Source: JABWCE01 sp964355045
GTDB lineage: Bacteria > Bacteroidota > Bacteroidia > NS11-12g > UBA9320
Reading direction: 5' to 3'
Assembly: GCA_964355045.1 (NCBI GenBank)
Contig: CAYHCM010000002.1
Coordinates: 1 to 64,000, forward strand
Length of the DNA: 64,000 nucleotides
In this document: piece by piece, positions 17,085-26,598 of the stretch
How positions within the stretch are numbered: position 1 is the stretch's first letter
Layout of the letters: every line of letters begins with the position of its first letter
Notes under the pieces: model-generated
Seen by the model: the letters and a program-made list of their open reading frames with translations, nothing else
What the model was told of the DNA's origin: nothing
Database searches by the model: none
Translations under genes and position numbers: made by a program

Positions 17085-18092
17085 TTATTTGCAATACTTA
17101 TCCAAAAATTCTTTGGCCATTTCACCGCTTTGCTTAAACTCTTTGCAAGCTGCGCCTGTATTTCCAAGGTTTATTTCGGCTACTCCCATATTGTAATGAA
17201 TAAGTTCCCGATCAGGATAATTTAGCATTAATGCAATAGACAGATCATTGAGTGCTTTGGTGTAGTCTTTATTTTCGAGGTGAAATATTGCACGATCAAA
17301 AAACAATCTCGCCTCCTGATTATTTAATTTTATGGCGCTCGAATAATCCTCAATGGCAGCGCTATATATTTCCATAGCAGCATACGCTTCACCGCGTTTA
17401 AGAAATGCTATGTAATTTGTTTTTTCATTAATAAGATACACCGTGTAATCTTCAATAGCTTTTTTGTAATTTTTTTTCAAAAGGTAATAATGTCCTCTCG
17501 ACAAAAATAATTCAATGTTATCCGGTTCCAAATCAATAGCCTTACTCATATCAGCAATGGCACCGCTTGTGTCCAGCATCCTTAGTCTTACGGTACTTCG
17601 GGTTGAATAATCATCGGAAGTAGATGGGCTAAAACTTAAATAGGTTTCAAGATCTTTATCGGCCAAATCCATTAAATTTAATTTGCTGAGTGTATTGCTT
17701 CTTGCCAGATATGCATCCGGATCGCCGGGTTTTAAATTCAAATACCGGTTAAAATCTTTTAATGCATTAGTGTAATCTTTGGTCATATAGTTTAAAAACC
17801 CCCGGTTAAAATAGGCATCTATCAATGTGGGTTTCAGACTAAGTGCATTATTTATATCTTTATATGCTTCGGGATACGAAAGCAATTCGCCATATACCGA
17901 ACCCCTGCCTAAATAGGCCTCAGCAAATTCAGGATTAATATCTATGGCGGTTGTATAATCTTTGATGGCACCCAGCATATTGCCTTCTTCCATTTTATTA
18001 TTGCCACTTTGCACCCATTGTTCAGCCGATTGACAATAGCTGTATTGAACAGAAAAAATTGGTAATAAGAGGTAAAATAATTTTTTGACCAT
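17085..18092 (-). CDS. Exported TPR protein, nine repeats
   Basis: A signal peptide (cleavage after SVQYSYCQ) precedes a nearly continuous solenoid of nine 34-residue TPR units from about residue 23 to 325. Typical units read AEAYLGRGSVYGELLSYPEA and DAYFNRGFLNYMTKDYTNAL, with the W/L-G-Y-A-F-A-P pattern. Residues 20-24 (CQSAE) leave a Cys near the cleavage site, but there is no proper lipobox. It is probably a periplasmic scaffold. The partner is unknown. Monocistronic; nothing in the flanks suggests a pathway. Confidence 0.85.
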   Translation of the reverse strand: MVKKLFYLLLPIFSVQYSYCQSAEQWVQSGNNKMEEGNMLGAIKDYTTAIDINPEFAEAYLGRGSVYGELLSYPEAYKDINNALSLKPTLIDAYFNRGFLNYMTKDYTNALKDFNRYLNLKPGDPDAYLARSNTLSKLNLMDLADKDLETYLSFSPSTSDDYSTRSTVRLRMLDTSGAIADMSKAIDLEPDNIELFLSRGHYYLLKKNYKKAIEDYTVYLINEKTNYIAFLKRGEAYAAMEIYSAAIEDYSSAIKLNNQEARLFFDRAIFHLENKDYTKALNDLSIALMLNYPDRELIHYNMGVAEINLGNTGAACKEFKQSGEMAKEFLDKYCK

Positions 18093-18222
18093 AATAACCG
18101 TATTAATTTACTGACAAAAGTAAAGCAATAACTTTTTTTAACATCTATTTCAGATTTGCCTTATTTCCACAGAATATGTATTAATTACATATTATTGTAC
18201 ATTGAATTATTTACGAATTTAG

Positions 18223-18240
18223 TCCCGATAGGAATCGGGA
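18223..18240. repeat. Small TCCCGAT/ATCGGGA hairpin
   Basis: A 7-bp perfect stem around an AGGA loop, 26 nt before the queuosine-precursor transporter start and followed by AGATTTACGATTTTTA, the reverse of the AAATCGTAAATCT repeat. It could shape the leader of the transporter gene. There is no resemblance to a preQ1 riboswitch that I can see. Confidence 0.4.
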
Positions 18241-18265
18241 AGATTTACGATTTTTATTAAAAACT

Positions 18266-19006
18266 ATGAGATCAAAACGCCAAAAACTTTTTATTGTACT
18301 GGGAGGCTTTTTTATAATAAATGCCATTGTCGCCGAGTTTATTGGGGTCAAAATATTTTCACTGGAAACTACCTTAGGGTTGCAGCCATTTAAAATTCCG
18401 CTATTTGGCTCAGAGTTTTCATTTAACCTTACAGCCGGCGTATTGCTATGGCCGGTGGTTTTTGTAATGACGGATATTATCAACGAACATTTTGGAATAA
18501 AGGGGGTAAAGTTTCTTTCATGGCTTACGGCAGCCTTAATTGTCTATGCCTTTTTTATGGTATTTATGGCTATCCAATTAGTGCCGGCCATTTGGTGGCC
18601 GGGCTCTCAATCAGCTAATGGAGTGCAGGATATGCAGGTTGCATTCAGGTCGGTATTCGGGCAGGGATTATGGATAATCGTGGGTTCACTTATTTCTTTT
18701 TTGGTTGGGCAAATATTGGATGCGGTTATTTTTCAAAAGCTAAAACTTATTTACAAACATAAAATGTTATGGTTAAGGGCTACTGTTTCTACGCTTTTTT
18801 CACAATTAATTGACAGCTACTTAGTGCTTTTTATTGCCTTTTATATTGGAAACAATTGGTCATTCCAAAAGGTATTGAGTATTGGAACCGGAAATTATAT
18901 TTATAAATTTTGTATAGCCATACTTATGATTCCGGTTTTGTATTTCATCCATTATTTAATAAACAACTATTTGAAAAATGATGTGGAAGATTTGGAAGGG
19001 AACTGA
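18266..19006 (+). CDS. yhhQ: Queuosine precursor transporter, VUT family
   Basis: This integral membrane protein (246 aa) matches the VUT/YhhQ family, which imports queuosine precursors (preQ0/preQ1). About six hydrophobic segments are visible: 8-25, 52-70, 83-103, 128-148, 168-190 and 208-230. Family landmarks include VFVMTDIINEHFG (about 66-78), WWPGSQ and GQILDAVIFQKLK. The first cytoplasmic residues MRSKRQK are basic as expected. It is a single gene on the plus strand between two minus-strand units. Substrate is inferred from the family; no que genes are nearby. Confidence 0.88.
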   Translation: MRSKRQKLFIVLGGFFIINAIVAEFIGVKIFSLETTLGLQPFKIPLFGSEFSFNLTAGVLLWPVVFVMTDIINEHFGIKGVKFLSWLTAALIVYAFFMVFMAIQLVPAIWWPGSQSANGVQDMQVAFRSVFGQGLWIIVGSLISFLVGQILDAVIFQKLKLIYKHKMLWLRATVSTLFSQLIDSYLVLFIAFYIGNNWSFQKVLSIGTGNYIYKFCIAILMIPVLYFIHYLINNYLKNDVEDLEGN

Positions 19007-19031
19007 TAACCGGTATTTCGAAAAGTAAATA

Positions 19032-20243
19032 TTAGCTAAATGAGGTCATAAATTCATTGCCAGGTATTAATTTTATTATATTTTTATCAAACTGTAATGT
19101 GTCTTTTTGATTCTTGGTTATTATAAGTCCTTCTTCCAATTTAAAAAAACGCATGGCTTCCAATAAGCCATTAATTTCACGGTCTTTATTATCGCTGTGG
19201 ATTTCTTCACAAACCTGAATAAGCATTTTACACGTATCTTTTTCAAATACAACAAAATCACATTCCCCTTTTTCTCTGAAATAATAAAGTGAAAAAGGTT
19301 TTTTTCGCAAATAAAGATAAACTGCATTTTCGAGCAATCTTCCTTTATCCTTAGTAAAACTAAGTGAATTCGCATTTACCAAACCATTATCTATGGCATA
19401 CACTTTTCTGGGATTGACGGTAATGTTTTTTGCCGACCAGCTAAATTTTGGTAAAAAAAATAAAATATAGGTATCTTCTAACCATGAGAGATAAGTGGAT
19501 ATAGTATTGGCCGAACCTACAGAAAAAGTTTTCCTTAAACTGTTGTAGGTGCATTCTTTACCAATATTTGAAATTAAATAAAGGGCAATATCCATTAAGG
19601 TTTTCGAATTCTTAATTCCATATCGCACAGCTATATCTCTAAACACAATATCCTTAAGCAGCATTTGTAAAATTTCGAGATTATCATCTCTCAAAAACTC
19701 CGGAAACCCTCCGTTCTGTATATAAAATTCAAAATGGGTAGCTGAATTTTCTAATTTTTTAAAATCAAGAAATTCGGTGTATGAAAATGGAAATAATTCA
19801 TGGCGTATATGCCGGCCTGTGAGCCGGGTGCCTAATTCTTTGCTTAACAGCGATGCATTGGAGCCTGTAATAAAAACCTTTTCGCCTCTATCATGTAATT
19901 GCCTAATAAATATTTCCCAGGAATTTACGTTCTGTATTTCATCAAAAAAGTAGGCTTCAGTATTGTTACCAATTATTTCATCTAATTTTTGAAAATCACT
20001 TATTTCAAAATTATATACCCGTGCATCTTCAAAATTAAAGTAAGCTATACCACCCTGATAATGCTGCATCCACTGTTTCAAAAGCGTGCTTTTGCCGGAC
20101 CTTCTTACACCTGAAATAACTTCGATATGTTTGCTTTTGGGTAGTATTTTATTTAAATACGATCGTTCAGTAAAAGCTTGAATTGTTTTTACATGAGCCT
20201 GCTGAATTGTATATGCATTCTCTATTTCTGATTTTAGTACCAT
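19032..20243 (-). CDS. AAA ATPase with DUF4143 C-terminal domain
   Basis: An orphan ATPase of the large prokaryotic AAA_14/DUF4143 group (403 aa). The Walker A motif GVRRSGKST lies at 45-53, Walker B AYFFDEIQN at 97-105 and a sensor-1 VFITGSNAS near 124. The C-terminal half has the winged-helix segment TISTYLSWLEDTYILFF and the DUF4143 nuclease-like core KGECDFVVFEKD, which resembles a degraded PD-(D/E)XK site (ECDFVVF). Such proteins are common, mobile and of unknown role. The promoter region carries three direct copies and one inverted copy of a 20-bp element (20268-20352), which suggests tight control. The gene ends 26 nt from the convergent transporter. Confidence 0.85.
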   Translation of the reverse strand: MVLKSEIENAYTIQQAHVKTIQAFTERSYLNKILPKSKHIEVISGVRRSGKSTLLKQWMQHYQGGIAYFNFEDARVYNFEISDFQKLDEIIGNNTEAYFFDEIQNVNSWEIFIRQLHDRGEKVFITGSNASLLSKELGTRLTGRHIRHELFPFSYTEFLDFKKLENSATHFEFYIQNGGFPEFLRDDNLEILQMLLKDIVFRDIAVRYGIKNSKTLMDIALYLISNIGKECTYNSLRKTFSVGSANTISTYLSWLEDTYILFFLPKFSWSAKNITVNPRKVYAIDNGLVNANSLSFTKDKGRLLENAVYLYLRKKPFSLYYFREKGECDFVVFEKDTCKMLIQVCEEIHSDNKDREINGLLEAMRFFKLEEGLIITKNQKDTLQFDKNIIKLIPGNEFMTSFS

Positions 20244-20267
20244 TCTGTTTTTGCATTAATCCTGATG

Positions 20268-20352
20268 CAAAAATACAATAGTTTATATTACCAAAATACA
20301 AAAGTTTATTTTACTAAAATACAATAGTTTATATTGGCAATATAAACTATTG
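20268..20352 (-). promoter_or_regulatory. Repeat array in the ATPase promoter region
   Basis: AAAATACAATAGTTTATATT occurs at 20270, with a variant at 20293 and again at 20316, exactly 23 bp apart, and the third copy is followed after GGC by the inverse AATATAAACTATTG, making a perfect 14-bp hairpin (20322-20352). On the minus strand each unit contains a TATTTTnG block resembling the -7 box; the complement of 20268-20275 is a perfect TATTTTTG, 24 nt before the ATG. This looks like an operator array or iteron set. Confidence 0.6.
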
Positions 20353-20414
20353 AGTTTTAGGTATCTTTTTATCGTAATAAAATCTGAATAAATATTAGAA
20401 ATCCGAAAATAGAA

Positions 20415-21908
20415 TCACTTGCTCACTCTGTCCAAACCCGCTTTGGCTCTTTGTTCCAGACTATTTACATACTCTTTGTTTTTGTAATAGGTCAATGCTT
20501 TTTGATAATAAATTTTGGCATTGGTAGGGTCGTTCAGGCTTTCATAAATTGTTCCTATTTCAATGCTTGAAGCCATGGCATAATAATGGGGAAGATTTTT
20601 TCCGGCGGTAATGGCTCTTAAAAAAAAAGAGATGGAAAGGTATGGTTTGTCCTGTTTTTGATAGATGCGGGCAAGCCGGTAAATAAATTCTACCTGATCG
20701 CGTTTTTCAGAATAATTTTTGGTTGATTTACCTTCTAATTCTTTGTATGCTCGGTCGTAATATCCTCCGTCAAATAGCAATCGGGCTCGCAATAACGATA
20801 TATTTGGAATATACTTGTTCGTTGCATTTCGTGAAGCTTGCTTATCCTCATCTGTAAACTCGAAACCAATTTTCGATATTTTCAACATAAACAATTTGTA
20901 ATTGACATAGTCGCCATTAATAAGATAAAACCAGGCCAACTTTTGGGCAGCACTTTTCAAGTAATTTCGACCTTTGAAAGTGGTAATATAATTCAATAAA
21001 TATTTATCGGCATCCTCATCCAGGCGGCTAAGTTTGCCTACTCCCATTAAATAATCCAAAAATTGAAACTCAATGTAGTCTGTTCCTGATGGGCGGTTGG
21101 TCAATATTTGAATAGCTTCCTCGTTTCGCCCGGTTTTAATAAGGAAAGATGAACGAAGATAGGTACTGAAAAGATTGGTTTTATAATCCTGAGTACATTC
21201 ATTTATTATTTCCCACCCGTTTTTTTCCTTGTGTAAAACCAGATGGTATAAGCCTCCCTGAAAAATTTTGGCCTCTAACTTAAAATATTCTAATTCGGAG
21301 CCTACGGGAACTTTGGCATTGGCAAATTTCTCCACTTTTTTCATACCGTTCACTACAGATGCTTTTACGCCAAACATGGTTATAATCCATTTAAATGAAC
21401 CCGGTACGGTGCCCGAAAATGTTTCAATAACCCCCATAATGGTATTGTTGGGTAAAAAGGCGGGATATTTTACAGCATTATTTTTTAAGATTAAATACGA
21501 ATCGCGAATATTAATTCCTGCCGAAAATAAATCATCAAATTTAGTTTGAGTTATTCCATAGTAAAAAAGCAATTGACCTCTGAACAACTGGGTATAGGCC
21601 GATTTCCCACCATACTTTTCTATTTTTTTTAGTTTATCAGGAATAGAAATTTTAAGTTTTTTATAACTTTTGTCATCTTCATTAATAAAAACATTTACAA
21701 TTTCACTTAACCCTTGCAGATAATAGGCAAATGCATTTTCCGGATTTTTTTCAAGTTCTTCTTTTAAGGCCTCATTTGCTTTGGGAAGTTTTAGATGAAA
21801 AATATCTTCAAAGGCCTGGCTGCTTTTTTTATTAAATTCAATTTTTGCATTAGCGTTAAATACCGCTAAGTTTAATAAGAGTATAAAACTGACTTTTAGG
21901 TTAAGCAT
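20415..21908 (-). CDS. Exported TPR-type protein, function unknown
   Basis: A 497-residue protein with a signal peptide (cleavage after NANA) and a helical body. TPR-like pairs can be seen near residues 50-80 (AFAYYLQGLSEI), 255-275 (YLRSSFLIKTGRNEEA), 400-480 (IYRLARIYQKQDKPYLS; YYAMASSIEIGTIYESLNDP; IYYQKALTYYKN). Its central region (100-240) lacks clear repeats. It may be periplasmic, perhaps in envelope assembly, but no family can be named. It is preceded by a terminator at 21918-21941, so it probably has its own promoter, though it follows the Nif3/zinc-ribbon pair on the same strand. Confidence 0.75.
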   Translation of the reverse strand: MLNLKVSFILLLNLAVFNANAKIEFNKKSSQAFEDIFHLKLPKANEALKEELEKNPENAFAYYLQGLSEIVNVFINEDDKSYKKLKISIPDKLKKIEKYGGKSAYTQLFRGQLLFYYGITQTKFDDLFSAGINIRDSYLILKNNAVKYPAFLPNNTIMGVIETFSGTVPGSFKWIITMFGVKASVVNGMKKVEKFANAKVPVGSELEYFKLEAKIFQGGLYHLVLHKEKNGWEIINECTQDYKTNLFSTYLRSSFLIKTGRNEEAIQILTNRPSGTDYIEFQFLDYLMGVGKLSRLDEDADKYLLNYITTFKGRNYLKSAAQKLAWFYLINGDYVNYKLFMLKISKIGFEFTDEDKQASRNATNKYIPNISLLRARLLFDGGYYDRAYKELEGKSTKNYSEKRDQVEFIYRLARIYQKQDKPYLSISFFLRAITAGKNLPHYYAMASSIEIGTIYESLNDPTNAKIYYQKALTYYKNKEYVNSLEQRAKAGLDRVSK

Positions 21909-21917
21909 TCGTTAAAT

Positions 21918-21941
21918 AAAAAAGGATTGGTTTCCCAATCC
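21918..21941 (-). terminator. Rho-independent terminator of zinc-ribbon gene
   Basis: On the minus strand GGATTGG-GAAA-CCAATCC is followed by six T. It lies between the zinc-ribbon gene (ends 21967) and the downstream TPR gene. Confidence 0.7.
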
Positions 21942-21966
21942 CTTTTTTATATAGATTTTAATACAG

Positions 21967-22785
21967 TTATTCTTCATCTTCTTTTTTAGCTCCCAGGCGG
22001 CGGCGAAGCTTTGGTTTTTCTTCTTCCAACACCACTTCATCTTCAATTCCGGCAAGTTTTGCGTCAACCAACACACGTCCGCAATGTTCGCATATTACAA
22101 TTTTTTTATACGATTTAATATCGGCTTCCAACTGAGGAGGCATTTTTGCAAAACACCCACCGCATGATGAGCGTAAAATTGGTGCTACAGCAATTCCGTT
22201 TTTTACATTCAAACGAATTCGGTCGTATGCTTTAATCAATTTTTCTTCAACATGTTTTTCAACATCTTCCCGCTCTACCAATATATGTGCTTCTTCTTTT
22301 TCGGTTTCGGCTACTATATCGGTTAACTCCGATTTTTTGTGTTCCAAATCAACAATTCGTCCTTCCAATCCTGCCTGAACACTTACTATCATTTCACTTT
22401 TTTCATCAATCTGACGGCCTGTGTCTGAAATTCTTTTTTCGGCGGCCAATATTTCCAGACCCTGCAATTCAATTTCTTTATTTAAAGCATCAAATTCACG
22501 GTTGTTTTTTACATTGTTAAGCTGATCGGTATATTTTTTTATTAAGGCTGTTGAATCTTTTATTTTTTCATTATTTACCTTAATTTTATCTTCTAATTCT
22601 TCTACCTCATTTGTAATATTGGTAATTCGGGTTTGTAATCCTGCAAGTTCATCCTCAAGGTCTGATACTTCCATAGGGAGTTCGCCCCGCACGGCTCTAA
22701 GTTTATCTAACTTACTGTCGAGTGCCTGAACGTTAAATAGTGCTTTTAATTTGTCTTCTACTGAAAATGATTTTTGTACTGCCAT
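21967..22785 (-). CDS. Coiled-coil protein with C4 zinc ribbon
   Basis: This 272-residue protein matches the CT398/HP0958-like family: a long coiled coil (about 40-180, heptads with ELEDKI, LIKKYTDQL) and a C-terminal zinc ribbon with CGGC and CEHC (about 207-210 and 229-232). Relatives are proposed to act as adaptors in protein targeting or RNA handling, for example FlgZ in Helicobacter, but no single role is established. Its start codon overlaps the stop of the Nif3-like gene by one base (TAATG), so translation is probably coupled. This nif3-zinc ribbon pairing is common in Bacteroidota and other phyla. A terminator follows at 21918. Confidence 0.88.
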   Translation of the reverse strand: MAVQKSFSVEDKLKALFNVQALDSKLDKLRAVRGELPMEVSDLEDELAGLQTRITNITNEVEELEDKIKVNNEKIKDSTALIKKYTDQLNNVKNNREFDALNKEIELQGLEILAAEKRISDTGRQIDEKSEMIVSVQAGLEGRIVDLEHKKSELTDIVAETEKEEAHILVEREDVEKHVEEKLIKAYDRIRLNVKNGIAVAPILRSSCGGCFAKMPPQLEADIKSYKKIVICEHCGRVLVDAKLAGIEDEVVLEEEKPKLRRRLGAKKEDEE

Positions 22786-23885
22786 TAATAATAATAATTA
22801 ACCGGATTGGTATTGGTTTCTGCCAAAACGGGTGCGAAATTAGGATTTTTTTTTCTAATTATTTCAATTATTAATTCGGATGTAAATTGTTCGGATTCGT
22901 AATGACCAATATCGCATATCATCACTTTTCGTTCGGCATCAAAAAATTCATGGTATTTAAAATCAGAAGTTATAAAAGCATCGGCCCCCGCTTGAATTGC
23001 TTTATTTAATAAAAAACTTCCGGAACCCCCGCAAATGGCTATTTTTTTTATGGGTTTTAAATATGAGGTATATTTTATTACTGCAAGGTTCATGCTTTTC
23101 TTTAGCATTTTTAAAAACTCCGAAACTTCCATTGCCACATCCAGATCACCAATAATTCCTGAACCTACTGTGTTCCATTCGTTTTCCAATAAATAAATAT
23201 CATAGGCTACTTCCTCGTAAGGATGAGTTTTTGTTAACGCTTCAATTATTTTATTTTTTAAATAAACAGGAAAAATAGTCTCAATTTTTACCTCATTTTC
23301 AAAATGAAGATCCCCGCGTTTTCCTTTTACCGGATTGGTTTTTTCATTGCCTTTAAAAGTTCCCGTTCCTTCTGAATTAAATGAGCATGAATCATAATTT
23401 CCAATTTGTCCGGCACCGGCAATAAATAAGGAATTCCTTACCTCATCGGCATTTGCCAAAGGCACAAAGGTGACGAGTTTGGCTAATTTGCCCGTTTTGG
23501 GTTCAAGAATTTTTAAATTTTTAAGACCTAATTTTTCAGCAATTTTAGAATTGACTCCTTTATTCAATACATTATCCAGATTGGTATGTATGGCATAAAT
23601 AGCGATGTTATTTTGAATGGCTTTTATAATGGTTCTTTCCACATAATTGGTTCCGTTCAACCGTTTCAATCCATTAAACAGTATGGGATGATGGGCAATT
23701 ACCAAATTGCAATTTTTTCGGATGGCTTCCTCAATTATTTCTTCGGTACAATCCAAACAAACCAAGGCATTGGTTACTTCCATTTCAGGTTGTCCGGTTA
23801 ATAATCCGCTATTGTCGTAGTCTTCCTGAAACGATTTTGGAGCCACGGTTTCCAATTCGTCGGTTATATCACTAATTCGTATCAT
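22785..23885 (-). CDS. Nif3-like dinuclear metal-centre protein
   Basis: A Nif3/GTP cyclohydrolase 1 type 2-like protein (366 aa) that forms ring hexamers with two metals per subunit in known structures. Ligand motifs are present: IAHHPILF near 64-71, HTNLDN near 100-105 and DIGHYESEQ near the C-terminus. The insertion of roughly residues 130-230 (KLVTFVPLANADEVRNSL...) is the PII-like domain typical of the long bacterial form. The biological reaction is not settled. It is the first gene of a two-gene unit with the zinc-ribbon protein. Confidence 0.9.
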   Translation of the reverse strand: MIRISDITDELETVAPKSFQEDYDNSGLLTGQPEMEVTNALVCLDCTEEIIEEAIRKNCNLVIAHHPILFNGLKRLNGTNYVERTIIKAIQNNIAIYAIHTNLDNVLNKGVNSKIAEKLGLKNLKILEPKTGKLAKLVTFVPLANADEVRNSLFIAGAGQIGNYDSCSFNSEGTGTFKGNEKTNPVKGKRGDLHFENEVKIETIFPVYLKNKIIEALTKTHPYEEVAYDIYLLENEWNTVGSGIIGDLDVAMEVSEFLKMLKKSMNLAVIKYTSYLKPIKKIAICGGSGSFLLNKAIQAGADAFITSDFKYHEFFDAERKVMICDIGHYESEQFTSELIIEIIRKKNPNFAPVLAETNTNPVNYYY

Positions 23886-24081
23886 TTGGGGTGAAAGGGC
23901 AAATATATTTATTAATTTTTAAAAGGAGGTTTCATTGCTTATACTTTGCAAGTTGATACATTTAAATATGCGATTATAAAAGATAACTTCTTACTCTTTT
24001 CAACCACAAGAATTTGGGGATTTTGAAACACTAATCAGACTTTACCTTTTGGTTGGCTTAATTTTATTATCATAGTGTCGT

Positions 24082-25833
24082 CTAAAGTTTAATAAGTTTT
24101 TTTCTGAATATATTACCTTCTGAATGTATCTCAAGAAAATAAATTCCTGATGTCTGATTCGAAATATCAAAAGTGAGATAATTTCCTGAAGCACCTGTTT
24201 TTTCATAAATACTTTGGCCTGTTAAATTAAATATTTTAATATGGGTATTATTTACCGAATGATTAAATACAATTTCTGTTTCGCCATTTGACGGATTTGG
24301 AAAAATATCTATTTCCTGAAGATTTTTATTTTTAGATTTAAAAACAGTTAAAGTATTGGATTTGCATGCCGTATCAATTGCTAATAAAGGTGAGTTATCT
24401 TGATAAACCAATGGAATCATAACAAGATTTTGTTGAATAGTGAAAGTTAATACAGAGTCAATGAGCATATAAGTTGGACAATTAATAGCATTTCCTTTCA
24501 TTTCGCAGGCTACAAGATTGGTGTCGGTTGTGGTACTTTTTACAATTATAGTTGAGGCTGTATTGCATTGAACAAATGGGTTTGTTTTTGAACTCATCGC
24601 CATAATCAGGCTATCATTTGTGATATTGTAAGTAGCTGCTGTTCCAAATTCTTCTCCCGGATCGGTAAATCCATATTTTATATAATCAGGAATGCCTCCT
24701 GCTGCCGAATCAACCGGAAAAACAAAGTATGGATATTTATAGCCTAAATAAAGCGTGTCATCCTGAAAACCTAAGGCCATTATTTCCGATGTTTTATGAT
24801 TATAAAATAAATCAGTAAGTACTTCATTGCAACCTATATTATAAATGGTACCCCAACTTACCACCAAACCCGTGTCGAGATGCATTATATAGGCATCGGT
24901 ACAATTTGATAAAGAAGGATAATATACCATTCCTCCAACCGCGAATGAAGAGTTGACACCGGGTTTTTCATCCGTTAAAATGGGTGAAAGTGCCAAATCT
25001 TTATACCCAAATGCATTATAGCTATAATGTTTTAGCGGTGTGAGGAATTGTCCATTTTTGTCCATTTCCACAAGTACTCCCCTTTTTAACGAATCTTTAT
25101 TTACACAGCCAGAGATTACAAATCTCCCGGGCAATGTTTCCTTAATATCCAGAAAACTAAGGTCGCAACCGGGCGAGGAAACCTCCTTTTGCCAAATTAT
25201 CTGTGCATTGACAGCGTCAATACAGGCAATTAATCCATTTCCTCCATTTGATATTTGCGAATTTCCAACTAGTATAAAATAGTTTGAACTCAGGGAATAA
25301 TTTGAAACAATTCCTGTGGCTGTGCATTTGTCGCCTGAAACTGAATGAACTGACCAGTTACCTAAAACATTTCCATTAGAATCAAGTTTTAAAATCATCA
25401 TTCCCTGGATAGTGTCACCGGTTACAATGTTTCCATTCCAGGCACCAACCCCTAGAACATAATCAGGTGATGTATTATTATTGGAATACTTTGCTATGAG
25501 TTCATTAATGGTTTTTGCGCTATCATTATAACCGAATACTTTTCGTGACCAAATAATGCTTCCATCTAATTTTATTTTATAAACCAAAACTCCTCTGCCT
25601 GTTGATGGATATACATCTGAGGCTATTAAATAGGATCTATCATTTAATAATAGAATATCTTTTAAATATTCATTTTCACAAGTGGTGTAATAAAGCCCTT
25701 TGGCAAGGGGTTGAGAAAAAATCGTTGAAGAAATAAATAGTGAAAAAAGAAAAATAATAATTTTACTAATAGATGGTTGTCTATTGAAAATTAAAACAAT
25801 TTTGATTGGCCGTTTTATTTTCTTCATTTTCAT
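24082..25833 (-). CDS. T9SS type A cargo protein, function unknown
   Basis: A 583-residue exported protein. The N-terminus is long (MKMKKIKRPIKI...) and the signal peptide's hydrophobic core is at residues 24-37, with cleavage after TIFSQ. The body has strand-rich repeats with LDSNGNVL, MDKNGQFL and DLALSPI blocks, resembling beta-propeller or delta-60-type repeats that report a value. The C-terminal sorting domain from about residue 507 reads IDIFPNPSNGETEI, IFNLTGQSIYEK and SGIYFLEIHSEG, ending in a basic RKKLIKL. It is secreted through the type IX system and probably surface-attached. It sits 16 nt after the SRPBCC gene. Confidence 0.85.
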   Translation of the reverse strand: MKMKKIKRPIKIVLIFNRQPSISKIIIFLFSLFISSTIFSQPLAKGLYYTTCENEYLKDILLLNDRSYLIASDVYPSTGRGVLVYKIKLDGSIIWSRKVFGYNDSAKTINELIAKYSNNNTSPDYVLGVGAWNGNIVTGDTIQGMMILKLDSNGNVLGNWSVHSVSGDKCTATGIVSNYSLSSNYFILVGNSQISNGGNGLIACIDAVNAQIIWQKEVSSPGCDLSFLDIKETLPGRFVISGCVNKDSLKRGVLVEMDKNGQFLTPLKHYSYNAFGYKDLALSPILTDEKPGVNSSFAVGGMVYYPSLSNCTDAYIMHLDTGLVVSWGTIYNIGCNEVLTDLFYNHKTSEIMALGFQDDTLYLGYKYPYFVFPVDSAAGGIPDYIKYGFTDPGEEFGTAATYNITNDSLIMAMSSKTNPFVQCNTASTIIVKSTTTDTNLVACEMKGNAINCPTYMLIDSVLTFTIQQNLVMIPLVYQDNSPLLAIDTACKSNTLTVFKSKNKNLQEIDIFPNPSNGETEIVFNHSVNNTHIKIFNLTGQSIYEKTGASGNYLTFDISNQTSGIYFLEIHSEGNIFRKKLIKL

Positions 25834-25849
25834 TTTAAGCCATAGTAAA

Positions 25850-26308
25850 TTATTTTTCTGCTATTGACTTAATATTAGAAAGTATTTGTCCCTGTATTTT
25901 AATCATCATTTTTTTCATCATGAGCATATTCATAATTTTTGCCATAAATGTGGCCGGGTCATAATACGATTCGTTTATAATTTTAGTTTTACCATCATCC
26001 ATTTTTTCAAGATAAAAACAAAAGCGAGGCTCTTTCAGCATTTTTTTCATTCCCATGGTATCATTTTCTATGGCCCAAACTGTTTTCTGTTCATGCACAA
26101 GTTCAATCAGTTTTTCGGTCATTGTTCCTTTTCGGCCTTTGTTATCCATTTCACAGGTTCGCAGTTCACCTTGCTTATCCATACGGCCTGATGCGCTAAT
26201 AACCCCAGGATTGATTTTGGGGAGAACGGTAATGTCGGTAATAATTGCCCAAACACTGCTGATAGGAGCGTTGATAATGGCTTCGTTTCTTGCTTGTAGT
26301 TTGCTCAT
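25850..26308 (-). CDS. SRPBCC/START-like domain protein
   Basis: A 152-residue protein with the SRPBCC (polyketide cyclase/dehydrase) helix-grip fold. It opens with AIINAPISSVWAIITD, the classic first strand and helix, then strand pairs CEMDNKGRKGTMTEKLIEL and ending in a long helix IMNMLMMKKMMIKIQGQIL. Members bind hydrophobic ligands or act as co-chaperones; the ligand is unknown. A -7 box TATTTTTG (complement of 26347-26354) lies 38 nt before the start. It is transcribed with the following T9SS gene. Confidence 0.8.
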   Translation of the reverse strand: MSKLQARNEAIINAPISSVWAIITDITVLPKINPGVISASGRMDKQGELRTCEMDNKGRKGTMTEKLIELVHEQKTVWAIENDTMGMKKMLKEPRFCFYLEKMDDGKTKIINESYYDPATFMAKIMNMLMMKKMMIKIQGQILSNIKSIAEK

Positions 26309-26598
26309 TTTCTGTTTTATTAAGTTTTAAATTGTCAAGTGATTGTGCAAAAATATTAATTTATAGCAATTCTCAAATTAAATTAGCCAATATGCCATTT
26401 TAATTTTAGAATAATTAATGGCGATAGAGTAGCTGTTTAGTCCACATACATTTTAAATAATATTGAGCAAATACATTTATTGTATCCGTATAACCTGTAA
26501 AATAATTATTTGATCCAATGTATGTTTGTCTTCAGCCCCACAAGCTTGGGAGCTTGCAAATTTGTTGAGAAAAAATAAAAATGGACAAACCCTCATGG

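Noticed and set aside
18181..18265. preQ1 riboswitch before the queuosine-precursor transporter
   Set aside because: Only a simple TCCCGAT hairpin is visible; the C-rich and A-rich segments of the aptamer are not.
26520..26560. Possible outer end of the IS1595-type element (CAGCCCC and a small CAAGCT hairpin)
   Set aside because: The orientation of the CAGCCCC word is wrong for an outer end and no partner remains.
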